The notes under the pieces: model-generated | What the model was told of the DNA's origin: nothing | Seen by the model: only the letters and a program-made list of their open reading frames with translations | Database searches by the model: none | Shown: piece by piece, positions 6,315-13,750 of the stretch | How positions within the stretch are numbered: position 1 is the stretch's first letter | How the letters are laid out: the number at the start of each line of letters is the position of its first letter | Position numbers and translations under genes: made by a program | Source of the DNA: DAISJD01 sp036821645 | Lineage (GTDB): Bacteria > Pseudomonadota > Alphaproteobacteria > ATCC43930 > CGMCC-115725 | NCBI GenBank assembly: GCA_036821645.1 | Contig: DAISJD010000075.1 | Span: forward strand, 1-15,312 | Reading direction: 5' to 3' | Length of the DNA stretch: 15,312 nt

Positions 6315-7445
6315 ATGGCTAAATCCGCTGATCCGATATCGGCACCGACCCTGCGTCGGCCTGGTCCCTTGACCATTGCCCCGGTCGGCCCCTGCACCAC
6401 GGCGAAGGCGGCGTCGGAAACCGGCACGTTTCAGGCACCTCTGGCCTATCGGCAATTCGACGATAAATCGATTTTGATCACGGGCGGCACCGGTTCTTTC
6501 GGTCGGCGGTTTGCCGCCGCACTGCTTGCCCATTCAAAGGCGCGGCGCGTCGTCATATATTCGCGCGACGAATTCAAGCAATATGAGATGGAACAGGAAT
6601 TAGGCCCGAAGAGTGGCGGGATCCTGCGTTTCTTCATCGGTGACGTGCGCGATCAAAGCCGCCTTGCCCTTGCCATGCGCGAGGTCGATATCGTCATCCA
6701 TGCCGCCGCCTTGAAACATGTTCCGGCCGCCGAATATAATCCGTTCGAATGTATCCGCACCAATGTCAATGGGGCGGAAAATGTGGTGCATGCCGCCCTG
6801 CAAAACGGGGTCGACAAGGTTCTGGCCCTGTCGACCGACAAGGCGGCGAACCCGATCAATCTTTACGGCGCTTCAAAACTGGCCTCCGATAAAATCTTCG
6901 TTGCCGCCAACAATCTGTCCGGTTCCGTCGGCACGCGGTTTTCCGTCGTTCGCTACGGCAATGTCGTGGGCTCACGCGGGAGCGTCGTTCCCTTTTTCAA
7001 GAAACTGATCCAGGAAGGTGCGACATCTCTGCCGATCACGGATGAACGGATGACCCGGTTCTGGATCACGCTGCATCAGGGGGTGGATTTCGTGGCCTCC
7101 AGCATCGACCTCATGCGCGGCGGCGAAATTTTCGTACCGAAAATTCCCAGCATGCGGGTTCTTGATCTCGCCCGGTGCCTCGGTCCCGACCTACCCATTC
7201 GCCTTGTCGGGATCAGGCCCGGCGAAAAATTGCACGAGGTGATGGTGACGGAAGATGACAGTCGGCTCACCTTGGAATTGGCTGATCGTTACATCATCGA
7301 ACCCGCCTTCAATTTTTGGGCCCGCGAACCCTATATGGATCAAGGGGCGCGCCCCGTCACCGAAGGATTTCGCTATGCCTCGGATTCAAATACTGATTGG
7401 CTGACCGACGATCGACTCGCCCTGTTCCTGGCGGATCAAACCTGA
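6315..7445 (+). CDS. pseB: UDP-N-acetylglucosamine 4,6-dehydratase (inverting), PseB
   Basis: PseB performs the first step of CMP-pseudaminic acid synthesis: UDP-GlcNAc is dehydrated and epimerised at C5 to UDP-2-acetamido-2,6-dideoxy-beta-L-arabino-hexos-4-ulose, using bound NADP. The Rossmann nucleotide loop is ILITGGTGSFGRRF (residues 53-66). Further signatures are YSRDEFKQYEM, DVRD, AALKHVPAAEYNPFE, and the catalytic block STDKAANPINLYGASK (173-188) with T174, D175, K176, Y184 and K188, the short-chain dehydrogenase TDK/YxxxK arrangement of PseB. GIRPGEKLHEVM (299-310) is also typical. The protein is 376 residues; relatives are about 330. The excess is an N-terminal Pro/Ala/Thr-rich extension of about 45 residues before the Rossmann fold. 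ATG 6315 was chosen over upstream in-frame TTG 6237, with AAGG about 10 bases before it. It overlaps pseC by one base. Confidence 0.93.
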   Translation: MAKSADPISAPTLRRPGPLTIAPVGPCTTAKAASETGTFQAPLAYRQFDDKSILITGGTGSFGRRFAAALLAHSKARRVVIYSRDEFKQYEMEQELGPKSGGILRFFIGDVRDQSRLALAMREVDIVIHAAALKHVPAAEYNPFECIRTNVNGAENVVHAALQNGVDKVLALSTDKAANPINLYGASKLASDKIFVAANNLSGSVGTRFSVVRYGNVVGSRGSVVPFFKKLIQEGATSLPITDERMTRFWITLHQGVDFVASSIDLMRGGEIFVPKIPSMRVLDLARCLGPDLPIRLVGIRPGEKLHEVMVTEDDSRLTLELADRYIIEPAFNFWAREPYMDQGARPVTEGFRYASDSNTDWLTDDRLALFLADQT

Positions 7446-8686
7446 TGACGGGGCCCTTACCCTTCCTCCCCTATGGGCGTCAGGCAATCGACGAGGCGGA
7501 TATCGCCGCCGTCATCGCCGTCCTCGGCAGCCCCTATTTGACCACAGGCCCCACCGTCACAGCCTTCGATGCGGCCTTGGCGGCCCGGCTCGGGGCAGCC
7601 CACGCCCTTTGCTGCAATTCCGGGACGGCCGCCCTTCATCTTGCCTGTCTTGCCTTGGATCTTGGTCCCGGCGATGCGGCGATCGTGCCCAGCATCACGT
7701 TCCTCGCCACCGCCAATGCCGTGCGTATGACGGGGGCAGAGGTCGTTTTTGCCGATGTCGACCCCGATCACGGCCTTATGACCCCGGCATCCCTCACCGA
7801 TGCCTTGGCCCGGGCCGCCACGGCAGGATTGCGGGTAAGGGCGGTGTTGCCGGTTCATCTTGCCGGCCAATGCGCCGATATGCCGGCCCTGCACGCGATC
7901 GCCAAAAAGGCGGGGATCGCCCTCATCGAAGATGCCAGCCACGCCATCGGCACGGATCACCAAGACCAAAACGCTATCTCGGTTCCCGTCGGGGCATGCC
8001 GCTGGTCCGATATGACGATTTTCTCGTTTCATCCCGTCAAAACCATGGCTGCGGGCGAGGCCGGGGCCATCACAACCCAAGATCCCGATTTGGCGGAGCG
8101 CATCGCAAGCTTGCGCAATCATGGCATGACCCGCGATCCCGCCCATTTTCAGAACCGGGCCATGGCCTTCGACGCGACGGGAACCCCCAATCCCTGGTAC
8201 TATGAAATGGGTGAAATCGGCTGGAATTATCGGTTGAGCGATATTCATGCGGCCTTGGGTCTAAGCCAACTTGCCAAACTGGACCGGTTCATCGCGGAAC
8301 GCCGGGCCTTGGTCGCCTGCTATGACGCGGCCTTTGCAGAACTGGACTTGCCGTTAAAACCGCTGAAGCGGGTCGATCGTTGCCGCCCGGCTTGGCACCT
8401 TTACCCGGTCTTGATCGATTTCGACCGACTGTCCCTCGGTCGATCCGACCTCATGCGTCGCCTGCACGCGGCCGGGATCGGGACGCAGGTCCATTACATT
8501 CCCGTCCACCGCCAACCCTATTACGCAGCCCGCTATCCCGGCCTCCGTTTGGTCGGTGCGGATGAATATTATCGCAGAACCCTGTCTTTACCGCTTTTTA
8601 TCGGGCTTGACCGCCCTTCAGTGCAACGGGTTGTAAAGACCTTGGCCGCATTATTAGGGCATGGTCTCGGATTGTGCCCGGCATGA
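7445..8686 (+). CDS. pseC: UDP-4-amino-4,6-dideoxy-N-acetyl-beta-L-altrosamine transaminase, PseC
   Basis: PseC is a PLP-dependent DegT/DnrJ/EryC1/ArnB-type aminotransferase that converts the PseB product into UDP-4-amino-4,6-dideoxy-beta-L-AltNAc with glutamate as donor. It opens with the family pattern PFLPYGRQAIDEADI (residues 6-20) and SPYLTTGP (29-36). The PLP-phosphate segment is NSGTAALHLA (58-67); VPSITFLATANAV (81-93) and the PLP-ring aspartate D163 in LIEDASHA follow. The Schiff-base lysine is K199 in FSFHPVKTMAAGEAG. At 413 residues it is slightly longer than usual (about 385). The ATG overlaps the pseB stop (TGATG), a sign of translational coupling, and adjacency to PseB separates it from related aminotransferases. 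The later pathway genes (pseH, pseG, pseI, pseF) are not in this window. Confidence 0.92.
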   Translation: MTGPLPFLPYGRQAIDEADIAAVIAVLGSPYLTTGPTVTAFDAALAARLGAAHALCCNSGTAALHLACLALDLGPGDAAIVPSITFLATANAVRMTGAEVVFADVDPDHGLMTPASLTDALARAATAGLRVRAVLPVHLAGQCADMPALHAIAKKAGIALIEDASHAIGTDHQDQNAISVPVGACRWSDMTIFSFHPVKTMAAGEAGAITTQDPDLAERIASLRNHGMTRDPAHFQNRAMAFDATGTPNPWYYEMGEIGWNYRLSDIHAALGLSQLAKLDRFIAERRALVACYDAAFAELDLPLKPLKRVDRCRPAWHLYPVLIDFDRLSLGRSDLMRRLHAAGIGTQVHYIPVHRQPYYAARYPGLRLVGADEYYRRTLSLPLFIGLDRPSVQRVVKTLAALLGHGLGLCPA

Positions 8687-8765
8687 CGTCGCAAACCAAC
8701 ACCGCCCTCCGGCGGATCGAACGATCCAACCCGGACGGCACGGGATCTCATAGAGGCATCGGATC

Positions 8766-9200
8766 ATGAGCATCGGCTACGCCAAACAACAAACCATGGC
8801 CCTCGAAAATGCGAGCCCCGAACACACGCTCGCCTGGGGTCTGACGACGACGGCCCGTAAAATGGCCGCGGTGCAAAAGGGAACGCCCACCCGCGACGAA
8901 ATTCTCGATGCGGTACGCCTCAATTGGCGGCTTTGGACGATCATCCAGGTCGAACAGGCCGATCCCGACTGCGCCACCCCGAAAAATATTCGCGAAGGGC
9001 TGCTCAATCTCGCCAATTTCGTGGATAAACGCTCGCTCGACCTGTTGGCCGAACCGGATAGCACCAAGCTCGAAGTGCTGATCAACATCAACCGGAACAT
9101 TGCGGCGGGCCTGCTCGGTACCGATCTGCCCCCGGAACAACGGGCGGAACGGGATCGCCAACTAAATCAAAATCGCATGGCTGGCGCAGGACGGGTTTAA
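8766..9200 (+). CDS. flaF: Flagellar biosynthesis regulator FlaF
   Basis: FlaF acts with FlbT in alphaproteobacteria: in Caulobacter it is needed for flagellin translation or secretion, opposing FlbT. The 144-residue protein has the family landmarks in order: an N-terminal helix with YAKQQ and TTTARKMAAV (28-36), RLNWRLWTIIQVEQ (51-64), IREGLLNLANFVDKRSLDLL (75-94) and LININRNIAAGL (105-116). The last 28 residues are charged and probably disordered. The ATG at 8766 has a modest ribosome site (GAGG, about 9 bases away). It follows pseC after 79 bases on the same strand; FlbT is 7 kb away in the opposite orientation. Confidence 0.93.
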   Translation: MSIGYAKQQTMALENASPEHTLAWGLTTTARKMAAVQKGTPTRDEILDAVRLNWRLWTIIQVEQADPDCATPKNIREGLLNLANFVDKRSLDLLAEPDSTKLEVLININRNIAAGLLGTDLPPEQRAERDRQLNQNRMAGAGRV

Positions 9201-9231
9201 AGCGGTTGACGCTGTTCGCAGGGGCGCCCCC

Positions 9232-9924
9232 TTATTCGTTCGCACTTTCCGCACTGCCCGCGATTACATGGCTGAAGCGGCAACCATGAAGATCAAGGGT
9301 AAAGACGGTGCCTTTCGCCGCCCCGAAGGCGCGCAGGCGGCGGGCGAATTCATCGGCATCGATCGCGGGTGTGAGATGACGCATGGCTTCGAGATCGCTG
9401 CGACGGGTCTTGGTTCCAGACCACACGGCCCCGCTGGCGGGCAGGGGACCTGCGTCGTGGAGCAAGGCATGGGCCCAGCGCGCCGTCAGGCGCAAGGCGG
9501 CGCTGAAAGCGGCGGACCCGAGTTCGAGATGGGTCAAGGGGGGGGTCACGTCGAACCATTCGACATCGATGATGGCCCCCTCATCCACGCGCGGAACCAT
9601 GGCGTGGAACGTGGCCCCGAATCGGTCGACCCCATGATAGGCCCCCCAACTTTCCGGATGGCGTCCGGGATAGGTTGGCGGCCCCGGATGGATATTGTAG
9701 GCCCCCGCCTGCAAAAAACCCAATTGGTCGGCAGGAACGATGATCGCGGTGCAAAACGCCAAAAGCCGTGTATCCTCCCCGTCGGCGGGTGTGGCCAAGA
9801 CCGACAAAAGCTCGTCGCGACTGCGCGCCGCAATCACGGTGCATTCCGGGGCCAAACGCCGAAAATGCGGCAGCAAAACATCCGACTCGAAGGCACCGGT
9901 CAACAAAACAAACCGCGACGGCAT
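9232..9924 (-). CDS. Formyltransferase-fold protein (N10-formyl-THF-dependent, probable sugar N-formyltransferase)
   Basis: A 230-residue protein with the catalytic part of the formyltransferase fold shared by Met-tRNA formyltransferase, GART and sugar N-formyltransferases. The motif AYNIHPGPPTYPGRHPESWG (residues 75-94) gives the catalytic N77 and H79 and the folate-site loop; RVDEGAIIDVEWFDV (112-126) supplies the third residue D114. These are the N-H-D triad. It is shorter than Met-tRNA formyltransferase (about 310), lacks that enzyme's C-terminal tRNA-binding domain, and has an unusually short Rossmann start (MPSRFVLLTGAFESDVLLPH). The substrate cannot be read directly. Its place beside pseB, pseC and flagellar genes suggests the 4-amino group of the PseC product, which would give a 7-formamido pseudaminic acid. 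Start at 9924 fits the fold; its Shine-Dalgarno is weak. It lies 85 bases downstream of the flaG-like gene on the same strand and converges on flaF. Confidence 0.82.
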   Translation of the reverse strand: MPSRFVLLTGAFESDVLLPHFRRLAPECTVIAARSRDELLSVLATPADGEDTRLLAFCTAIIVPADQLGFLQAGAYNIHPGPPTYPGRHPESWGAYHGVDRFGATFHAMVPRVDEGAIIDVEWFDVTPPLTHLELGSAAFSAALRLTARWAHALLHDAGPLPASGAVWSGTKTRRSDLEAMRHLTPAIDADEFARRLRAFGAAKGTVFTLDLHGCRFSHVIAGSAESANE

Positions 9925-10009
9925 CAAGGCACCACGGGTTGCACCGATCGTGCAGGCTGGGTGTGGGAACCCCCGTTCGACGCTATGACATGGGCGGCGA
10001 CGGCGACCC

Positions 10010-10441
10010 TCACGCTTCTGAAACCGTCCGACCCGGCCCCAACGCATCGGCACCGGCAGGCCCTGCCTGACCCTGAATGCCAGCGGCCTGACCTGCTGCG
10101 GGGATCTGCGCCGAATCATGGGACTTTGCCTCTTGATTCAGCTCATAAAGCCGCAACTGTGCCTTGGTCGGCAATTGACGCAGCAACTCCCCGCTCTGAC
10201 CATCGCGATATTCTAGGATGACCGCATTGTTCTGGGGATCGATGCGCGTGGTCGGGCTTTGAAAGCCTGGGATGGGGACCGGCTGCCGGGCGGGATCGGC
10301 CACTTTGGCCGGATCAAGAGCAGTCGCACCCGCATCGGGCGAGAAACTCGTCTTGGACGCGTCAGGAACAGGTGAGACGGTCGGCTTTGCCGGTTGCACG
10401 ACCCCTGTTCCCGGCGCTTGAAGCGCCGTAATGTTTGACAT
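10010..10441 (-). CDS. flaG: FlaG-like flagellar protein
   Basis: The core at residues 66-100, RIDPQNNAVILEYRDGQSGE followed by LLRQLPTKAQLRLYE, matches the FlaG pattern (D-x-x-T/N-x-x-V-I-v-x-i-x-D-x-x-T/S-G-E-v-i-R-Q-I/L-P). FlaG proteins are small cytoplasmic proteins near flagellin and FliD genes that affect filament length; their biochemical role is not settled. The N-terminal half (1-62) is Pro-, Ala- and Ser-rich and probably disordered, and the last 40 residues are Gly/Ala-rich, so the recognisable core is only about 35 residues. AAGGAG lies 10 bases before the ATG. It is divergent from flhB and probably heads a two-gene unit with the formyltransferase. Confidence 0.75.
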   Translation of the reverse strand: MSNITALQAPGTGVVQPAKPTVSPVPDASKTSFSPDAGATALDPAKVADPARQPVPIPGFQSPTTRIDPQNNAVILEYRDGQSGELLRQLPTKAQLRLYELNQEAKSHDSAQIPAAGQAAGIQGQAGPAGADALGPGRTVSEA

Positions 10442-10647
10442 TTTGCCAATACTCCTTCGGGGGACTTACACTCTATAACAACCTCAGATCTTGTCAAGAG
10501 ATCGCGGAGTCATGAGCCCCACAGCCCACCGCCCCCCGATCCTGTTTCAAGATATAAGGTGGATTTTACCACGTTCTTAACCAAGATACGCGACACTCGG
10601 CTCATGCATCTTGCCGCACCGACCGCATCGAAAGATGGCTCCTCCCA
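10442..10647. promoter_or_regulatory. Divergent spacer between flaG-like gene and flhB
   Basis: No gene is seen here. On the minus strand a perfect TTGACA (10497 down to 10492) is followed by TATAGA (10477 down to 10472), a possible flaG promoter, but the 14-base spacing is too short for a standard sigma-70 site. For flhB I see no clear sigma-54, sigma-28 or sigma-70 promoter. A small dyad, GTGG-ATTTTA-CCAC, lies near 10557-10572. Confidence 0.3.
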
Positions 10648-11724
10648 ATGGCCGAAGATCAAGAGTCAAAAACAGAAGACCCATCCGGCAGGCGCCTTGA
10701 AGAAGCGCGCTCCAAAGGCAATGTCGCCCTGTCCCGCGACGTCACCATGGCGGCGATGCTCGGCACATCAATTGTTGTGATCATTGCGGTTTTACCGTGG
10801 AGTCTTGCCCCACTTACAGCCTTATTGCGCAGTTTTATTGAAAAACCCGAACAAATTCCTTTATCGACCCAAGGTGACTTCGTTCAATTAATGAGCAAAC
10901 TGGTCATGGCCATGATGATCGGCATGCTTCTGCCCATGGCAATGCTGGCCCTGGTCGCCATCCTCAGCAATGTCGCACAGGTCGGCGGCATCATGTGGAC
11001 TCCATCGAAATTGGCCCCGAATTTTTCGATGTTGAACCCGGTCTCCGGGTTCAGTCGCCTGTTCTCGACCAAGGCCCTGATCGAATTCGGCAAAGGTCTC
11101 GTGAAATTGTTTCTGGTCGGTCTGTCGGCCTATCTCGTCATGCAGCCGGAAGTTGATCGGATCGAACATCTGATCGGTATCGACCCCGCCCTGCTGCTGC
11201 CTTTTTTGAGCGATGGGGTGCGCCATCTCTTCATCACCTGCGTCCTCACCATCAGCATCATCGCCGCCGCCGATTACGGCTATCAAAAATGGTCGCATTT
11301 TCAACAATTGAAAATGAGCAAGCAGGAATTAAAGGACGAACATAAGAATACCGATGGCGACCCACACATCAAAGGCAAACAACGCGCCAAACGCATGGCG
11401 CGGGCAAAACAGCGGATGCTGCAATCGGTGCCCGAGGCGTCGGTCATCATCACGAACCCAACCCATTATGCCGTCGCGTTAAAATACGACAATGGGGCAA
11501 TGGGTGCCCCCCGCGTGGTGGCAAAAGGCGTCGATTTCATGGCCCGGCGGATCCGGGAAATCGCCCAAGAAAACGATGTCCCGATCGTCGAAAACCCGCC
11601 CGTCGCCCGCGCCCTTTATGCCGCCGTCGATCTCGATCAGGAAATTCCACCCGAACATTACAAGGCCGTGGCCCAGATCATCGGCTATGTCATGAAGTTG
11701 AAACGGTGGAAAAAACCGGATTGA
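10648..11724 (+). CDS. flhB: Flagellar type III export protein FlhB
   Basis: FlhB is an inner-membrane part of the flagellar export gate; autocleavage of its cytoplasmic domain switches export from rod/hook to filament substrates. The 358-residue protein starts with the usual charged segment DQESKTEDPSGRRLEEARSK (4-23), where family members read E-K-T-E-x-P-T-x-x-K/R-L-x-x-A-R. Four membrane segments lie near residues 35-57, 85-108, 150-166 and 193-210. The cytoplasmic domain has the autocleavage motif N270-P271-T272-H273, followed by YAVALKYD; later PVARALYAAVDLDQEIPPEH and a basic C-terminus are typical. All key residues are present, so the protein should be functional. The ribosome site is poor (GAAAGA about 12 bases upstream). 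It is separate from the flgEKL operon. Confidence 0.96.
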   Translation: MAEDQESKTEDPSGRRLEEARSKGNVALSRDVTMAAMLGTSIVVIIAVLPWSLAPLTALLRSFIEKPEQIPLSTQGDFVQLMSKLVMAMMIGMLLPMAMLALVAILSNVAQVGGIMWTPSKLAPNFSMLNPVSGFSRLFSTKALIEFGKGLVKLFLVGLSAYLVMQPEVDRIEHLIGIDPALLLPFLSDGVRHLFITCVLTISIIAAADYGYQKWSHFQQLKMSKQELKDEHKNTDGDPHIKGKQRAKRMARAKQRMLQSVPEASVIITNPTHYAVALKYDNGAMGAPRVVAKGVDFMARRIREIAQENDVPIVENPPVARALYAAVDLDQEIPPEHYKAVAQIIGYVMKLKRWKKPD

Positions 11725-11798
11725 TCCCGTACGTAATAGAGAATATTTAGCAAGATCGACACAAAATTATGTTTACCTACATGATAGAAATAATATAT

Positions 11799-11823
11799 CC
11801 TTCTGCGAAGGCTGGTGTATAAT
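11799..11823 (+). promoter_or_regulatory. Hairpin and candidate -10 just upstream of the DUF262 gene
   Basis: CCTTC-TGC-GAAGG (11799-11811) is a perfect 5-bp inverted repeat. TATAAT (11818-11823) follows, a perfect -10 sequence, but only 2 bases before the first ATG (11826). No good -35 is seen at 17 bases. If this -10 is used, transcription starts near 11830 and the first ATG cannot be the start; the message would be almost leaderless from the ATG at 11832 or would use the ATG at 11841. Confidence 0.35.
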
Positions 11824-11825
11824 AT

Positions 11826-13016
11826 ATGGGTATGTTCAACATGACAAAAGATCTTTTTAGTGAAAACTCTGCAAATAACAGTAGAGCAGTCGTTGAAGAA
11901 CAGATTCAAGAGCTTCAGAAAATTACTGACTATGAGATTAGAGAATGGCCCATTGAGGTTTTGGTTAATAAATTTACAAATGGAAAAGAAAATGATACCT
12001 CTGAAATATTTATTCCTGATTATCAACGTGAAATGGTCTGGAGCGCAAAGCAACAATCTCGTTTTATAGAATCTATCCTAATTCGCTTGCCAGTACCGTT
12101 TATTTTTGCTGCTGATGTTTCCGATGGAGATAGAGCCGGCGCGCTTGAAATAGTAGATGGTTCACAACGCATTCGCACCTTGGATAACTTTTTATCCAAT
12201 AAATTGAAACTAGAAGGGCTGCAACGCTTAACATCTGCAAATGGTTTAAAATTTATTGACTTTCCTCACCCAAGACAAATGCGATTTAAAAGACAAACAA
12301 TTCGTGTTATAGAGATGACCGATAAAGCTGATGACGAAGCACGGCGTGAGATGTTTGATCGCCTAAACAGCGGAGGCACTTCGCTGAAAAGCATGGAAGT
12401 GAGACGAGGAGTAGAGATAGGTAGATATCTAACTTTTGTTACCTCTTGCAGTAATATACCGCTTTTTAAAGAATTAGTTATCATCAGTGAGCGAAACGCT
12501 AAACATAAAGAATATGAAGAGTTAGCTTTACGCTATTTTGCATATAGCAGCAATTATCTTTTTTTCCAAAAGAGTGTTGTTCAATTCCTTACAAATTTCT
12601 TAAAGGAAAAAAATTCAAATTATTCTGATGATGAAGCGATCAAACAACAAAATGAATTCAAGTCAATGCTTGAATTTGTAAAAAAACACTTTCCTAATGG
12701 GTTTAAGAGGCAAGGATACAATACAGTTCCAAGAATACGATTTGAAGCAATATCTGTAGGAGTTACTTTAGCGCTTAGGGAGCGAGCTGATCTTATACCT
12801 CATGATGTTAACAGTTGGCTAGAGAGCAAAGAATTTATTAATCATATACGATCAGATGCAAGTAACTCTCGGCCAAAAATAATAAATCGTATACATTTTG
12901 TGAGAGATAATCTACTTGGTATTCCTTTCATTCGTGATAAAGATACAGAAAATGTTGAAGAAAGTGCCAATGCTGACGCACCAGACGATGAAGATATGCA
13001 AATGAGCTTCCTATGA
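11826..13016 (+). CDS. DUF262 (GmrS N-terminal-type) domain protein, putative defence sensor
   Basis: A 396-residue DUF262 protein. The family has a ParB/sulfiredoxin-like fold and forms the NTP-binding part of the type IV restriction enzyme GmrSD and of SspE. Visible signatures are IPDYQREMVW (residues 63-72), FIESILIRLPVPFIFAA (80-96), EIVDGSQRIRTL (108-119, the D-G-x-Q-R motif thought to bind or hydrolyse NTP), and MFDRLNSGGTSLKSMEVRRG (about 176-195). The remainder is helical, and the C-terminus is acidic (about 373-392). The DUF1524 HNH nuclease domain that usually accompanies DUF262 in GmrD and SspE is absent. The gene is AT-rich and overlaps the next gene by ATGA, so the products are probably made together. 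Start is uncertain: ATGs at 11826, 11832 and 11841 are in frame, none with a strong Shine-Dalgarno. Confidence 0.88.
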   Translation: MGMFNMTKDLFSENSANNSRAVVEEQIQELQKITDYEIREWPIEVLVNKFTNGKENDTSEIFIPDYQREMVWSAKQQSRFIESILIRLPVPFIFAADVSDGDRAGALEIVDGSQRIRTLDNFLSNKLKLEGLQRLTSANGLKFIDFPHPRQMRFKRQTIRVIEMTDKADDEARREMFDRLNSGGTSLKSMEVRRGVEIGRYLTFVTSCSNIPLFKELVIISERNAKHKEYEELALRYFAYSSNYLFFQKSVVQFLTNFLKEKNSNYSDDEAIKQQNEFKSMLEFVKKHFPNGFKRQGYNTVPRIRFEAISVGVTLALRERADLIPHDVNSWLESKEFINHIRSDASNSRPKIINRIHFVRDNLLGIPFIRDKDTENVEESANADAPDDEDMQMSFL

Positions 13017-13750
13017 ATTGTATTCCTCATACTGAACAACTACTAAAAATACGTTCAAGAGAAATCTTAGTCTATCTTAGATTTTTACGCGTTGCTGTTG
13101 AAAAAAACTCTACGCTGTCGTATGGCTCAACACATAGAATACAACATGCTATAAGTCGTGAATTAACCAATACGCTGAAAGCCAATCTTTATTTACTATT
13201 ATACAATGCTATGGAAGCTATTTTTATAAAATTGATAGATGAAATACATGATGTTATTGGAAGAAAAAACGTAAACATCGATGAATTATGTAATCAACTT
13301 TTTTTTGAAGTTATACGAAGCTTTAAAAATAGCAATACAGATATCAGCAATGACATTGAAGCTCCTCTAAATACAACAATCATGGAATTTTGGAAAAAAG
13401 AATGGGAGCAAAAAGTAACTTCAAAAGAAAAACGTAAAGGCACTATTTCAGGAAATGTGGATGGTAAACAAATGCAGGAACATTTACGCCGCTACGGTGT
13501 CGTTCCAAAAGATGAAAAGAAAGTAGCAGCCCGTTTAACACACAAGGCACTCCAGTTAACAAAAAATCGGAGAAATCTACTAGCACATGGTGAACAGGGT
13601 TTTGCAGAGTTTGGAATGAACCTCTCTGTAGAAGAGCTTATCACTGATGCACGCAGTGTATTCAAAACACTCACATATATCGCAATAGAAGTGAATAAAT
13701 ACCTTTCAGCACAAGGATATCTTAAAAGTTCAAGCTGGAATAGTACTTAG
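13013..13750 (+). CDS. HEPN-type putative RNase (MAE_28990/MAE_18760-like)
   Basis: A 245-residue, all-helical protein. The diagnostic piece is KNRRNLLAHGEQGFAEFG (184-201), giving the HEPN R-x4-6-H motif as R187-N188-L-L-A-H192; in active HEPN RNases these residues line the metal-independent cleavage site of a dimer. SGNVDGKQMQEHLRRYGV (146-163) just before it resembles the MAE_28990/MAE_18760 group of HEPN-like nucleases, as I recall that family. The N-terminal helices (about 45-82) would form the other half of the four-helix bundle. Overlap with DUF262 (ATGA, 13013-13016) indicates translational coupling; there is no separate ribosome site. Its 3' end overlaps the convergent methyltransferase by 21 bases. 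RNase activity and the RNA target are inferred from the fold; some HEPN proteins are inactive partners, but here the key R and H are intact. Confidence 0.78.
   Translation: MNCIPHTEQLLKIRSREILVYLRFLRVAVEKNSTLSYGSTHRIQHAISRELTNTLKANLYLLLYNAMEAIFIKLIDEIHDVIGRKNVNIDELCNQLFFEVIRSFKNSNTDISNDIEAPLNTTIMEFWKKEWEQKVTSKEKRKGTISGNVDGKQMQEHLRRYGVVPKDEKKVAARLTHKALQLTKNRRNLLAHGEQGFAEFGMNLSVEELITDARSVFKTLTYIAIEVNKYLSAQGYLKSSSWNST

Noticed and set aside
7457..8248. Minus-strand open frame opposite pseC
   Set aside because: No motif, Gly/Arg-rich composition, fully inside PseC with its intact PLP lysine.
8702..8715. CCGCC-CTCC-GGCGG hairpin after pseC as a terminator
   Set aside because: Only a 5-bp stem and no T-run; flaF may be read from the same transcript.
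9210..9232. GGGGCGCCCC palindrome between flaF and the formyltransferase gene as a bidirectional terminator
   Set aside because: It has no loop and no U-tail in either direction; it may be chance in GC-rich DNA.
9268..10221. Plus-strand open frame of 317 codons opposite the formyltransferase and part of flaG
   Set aside because: Low-complexity composition with no motif, while the minus strand shows the formyltransferase N-H-D triad and the FlaG core.
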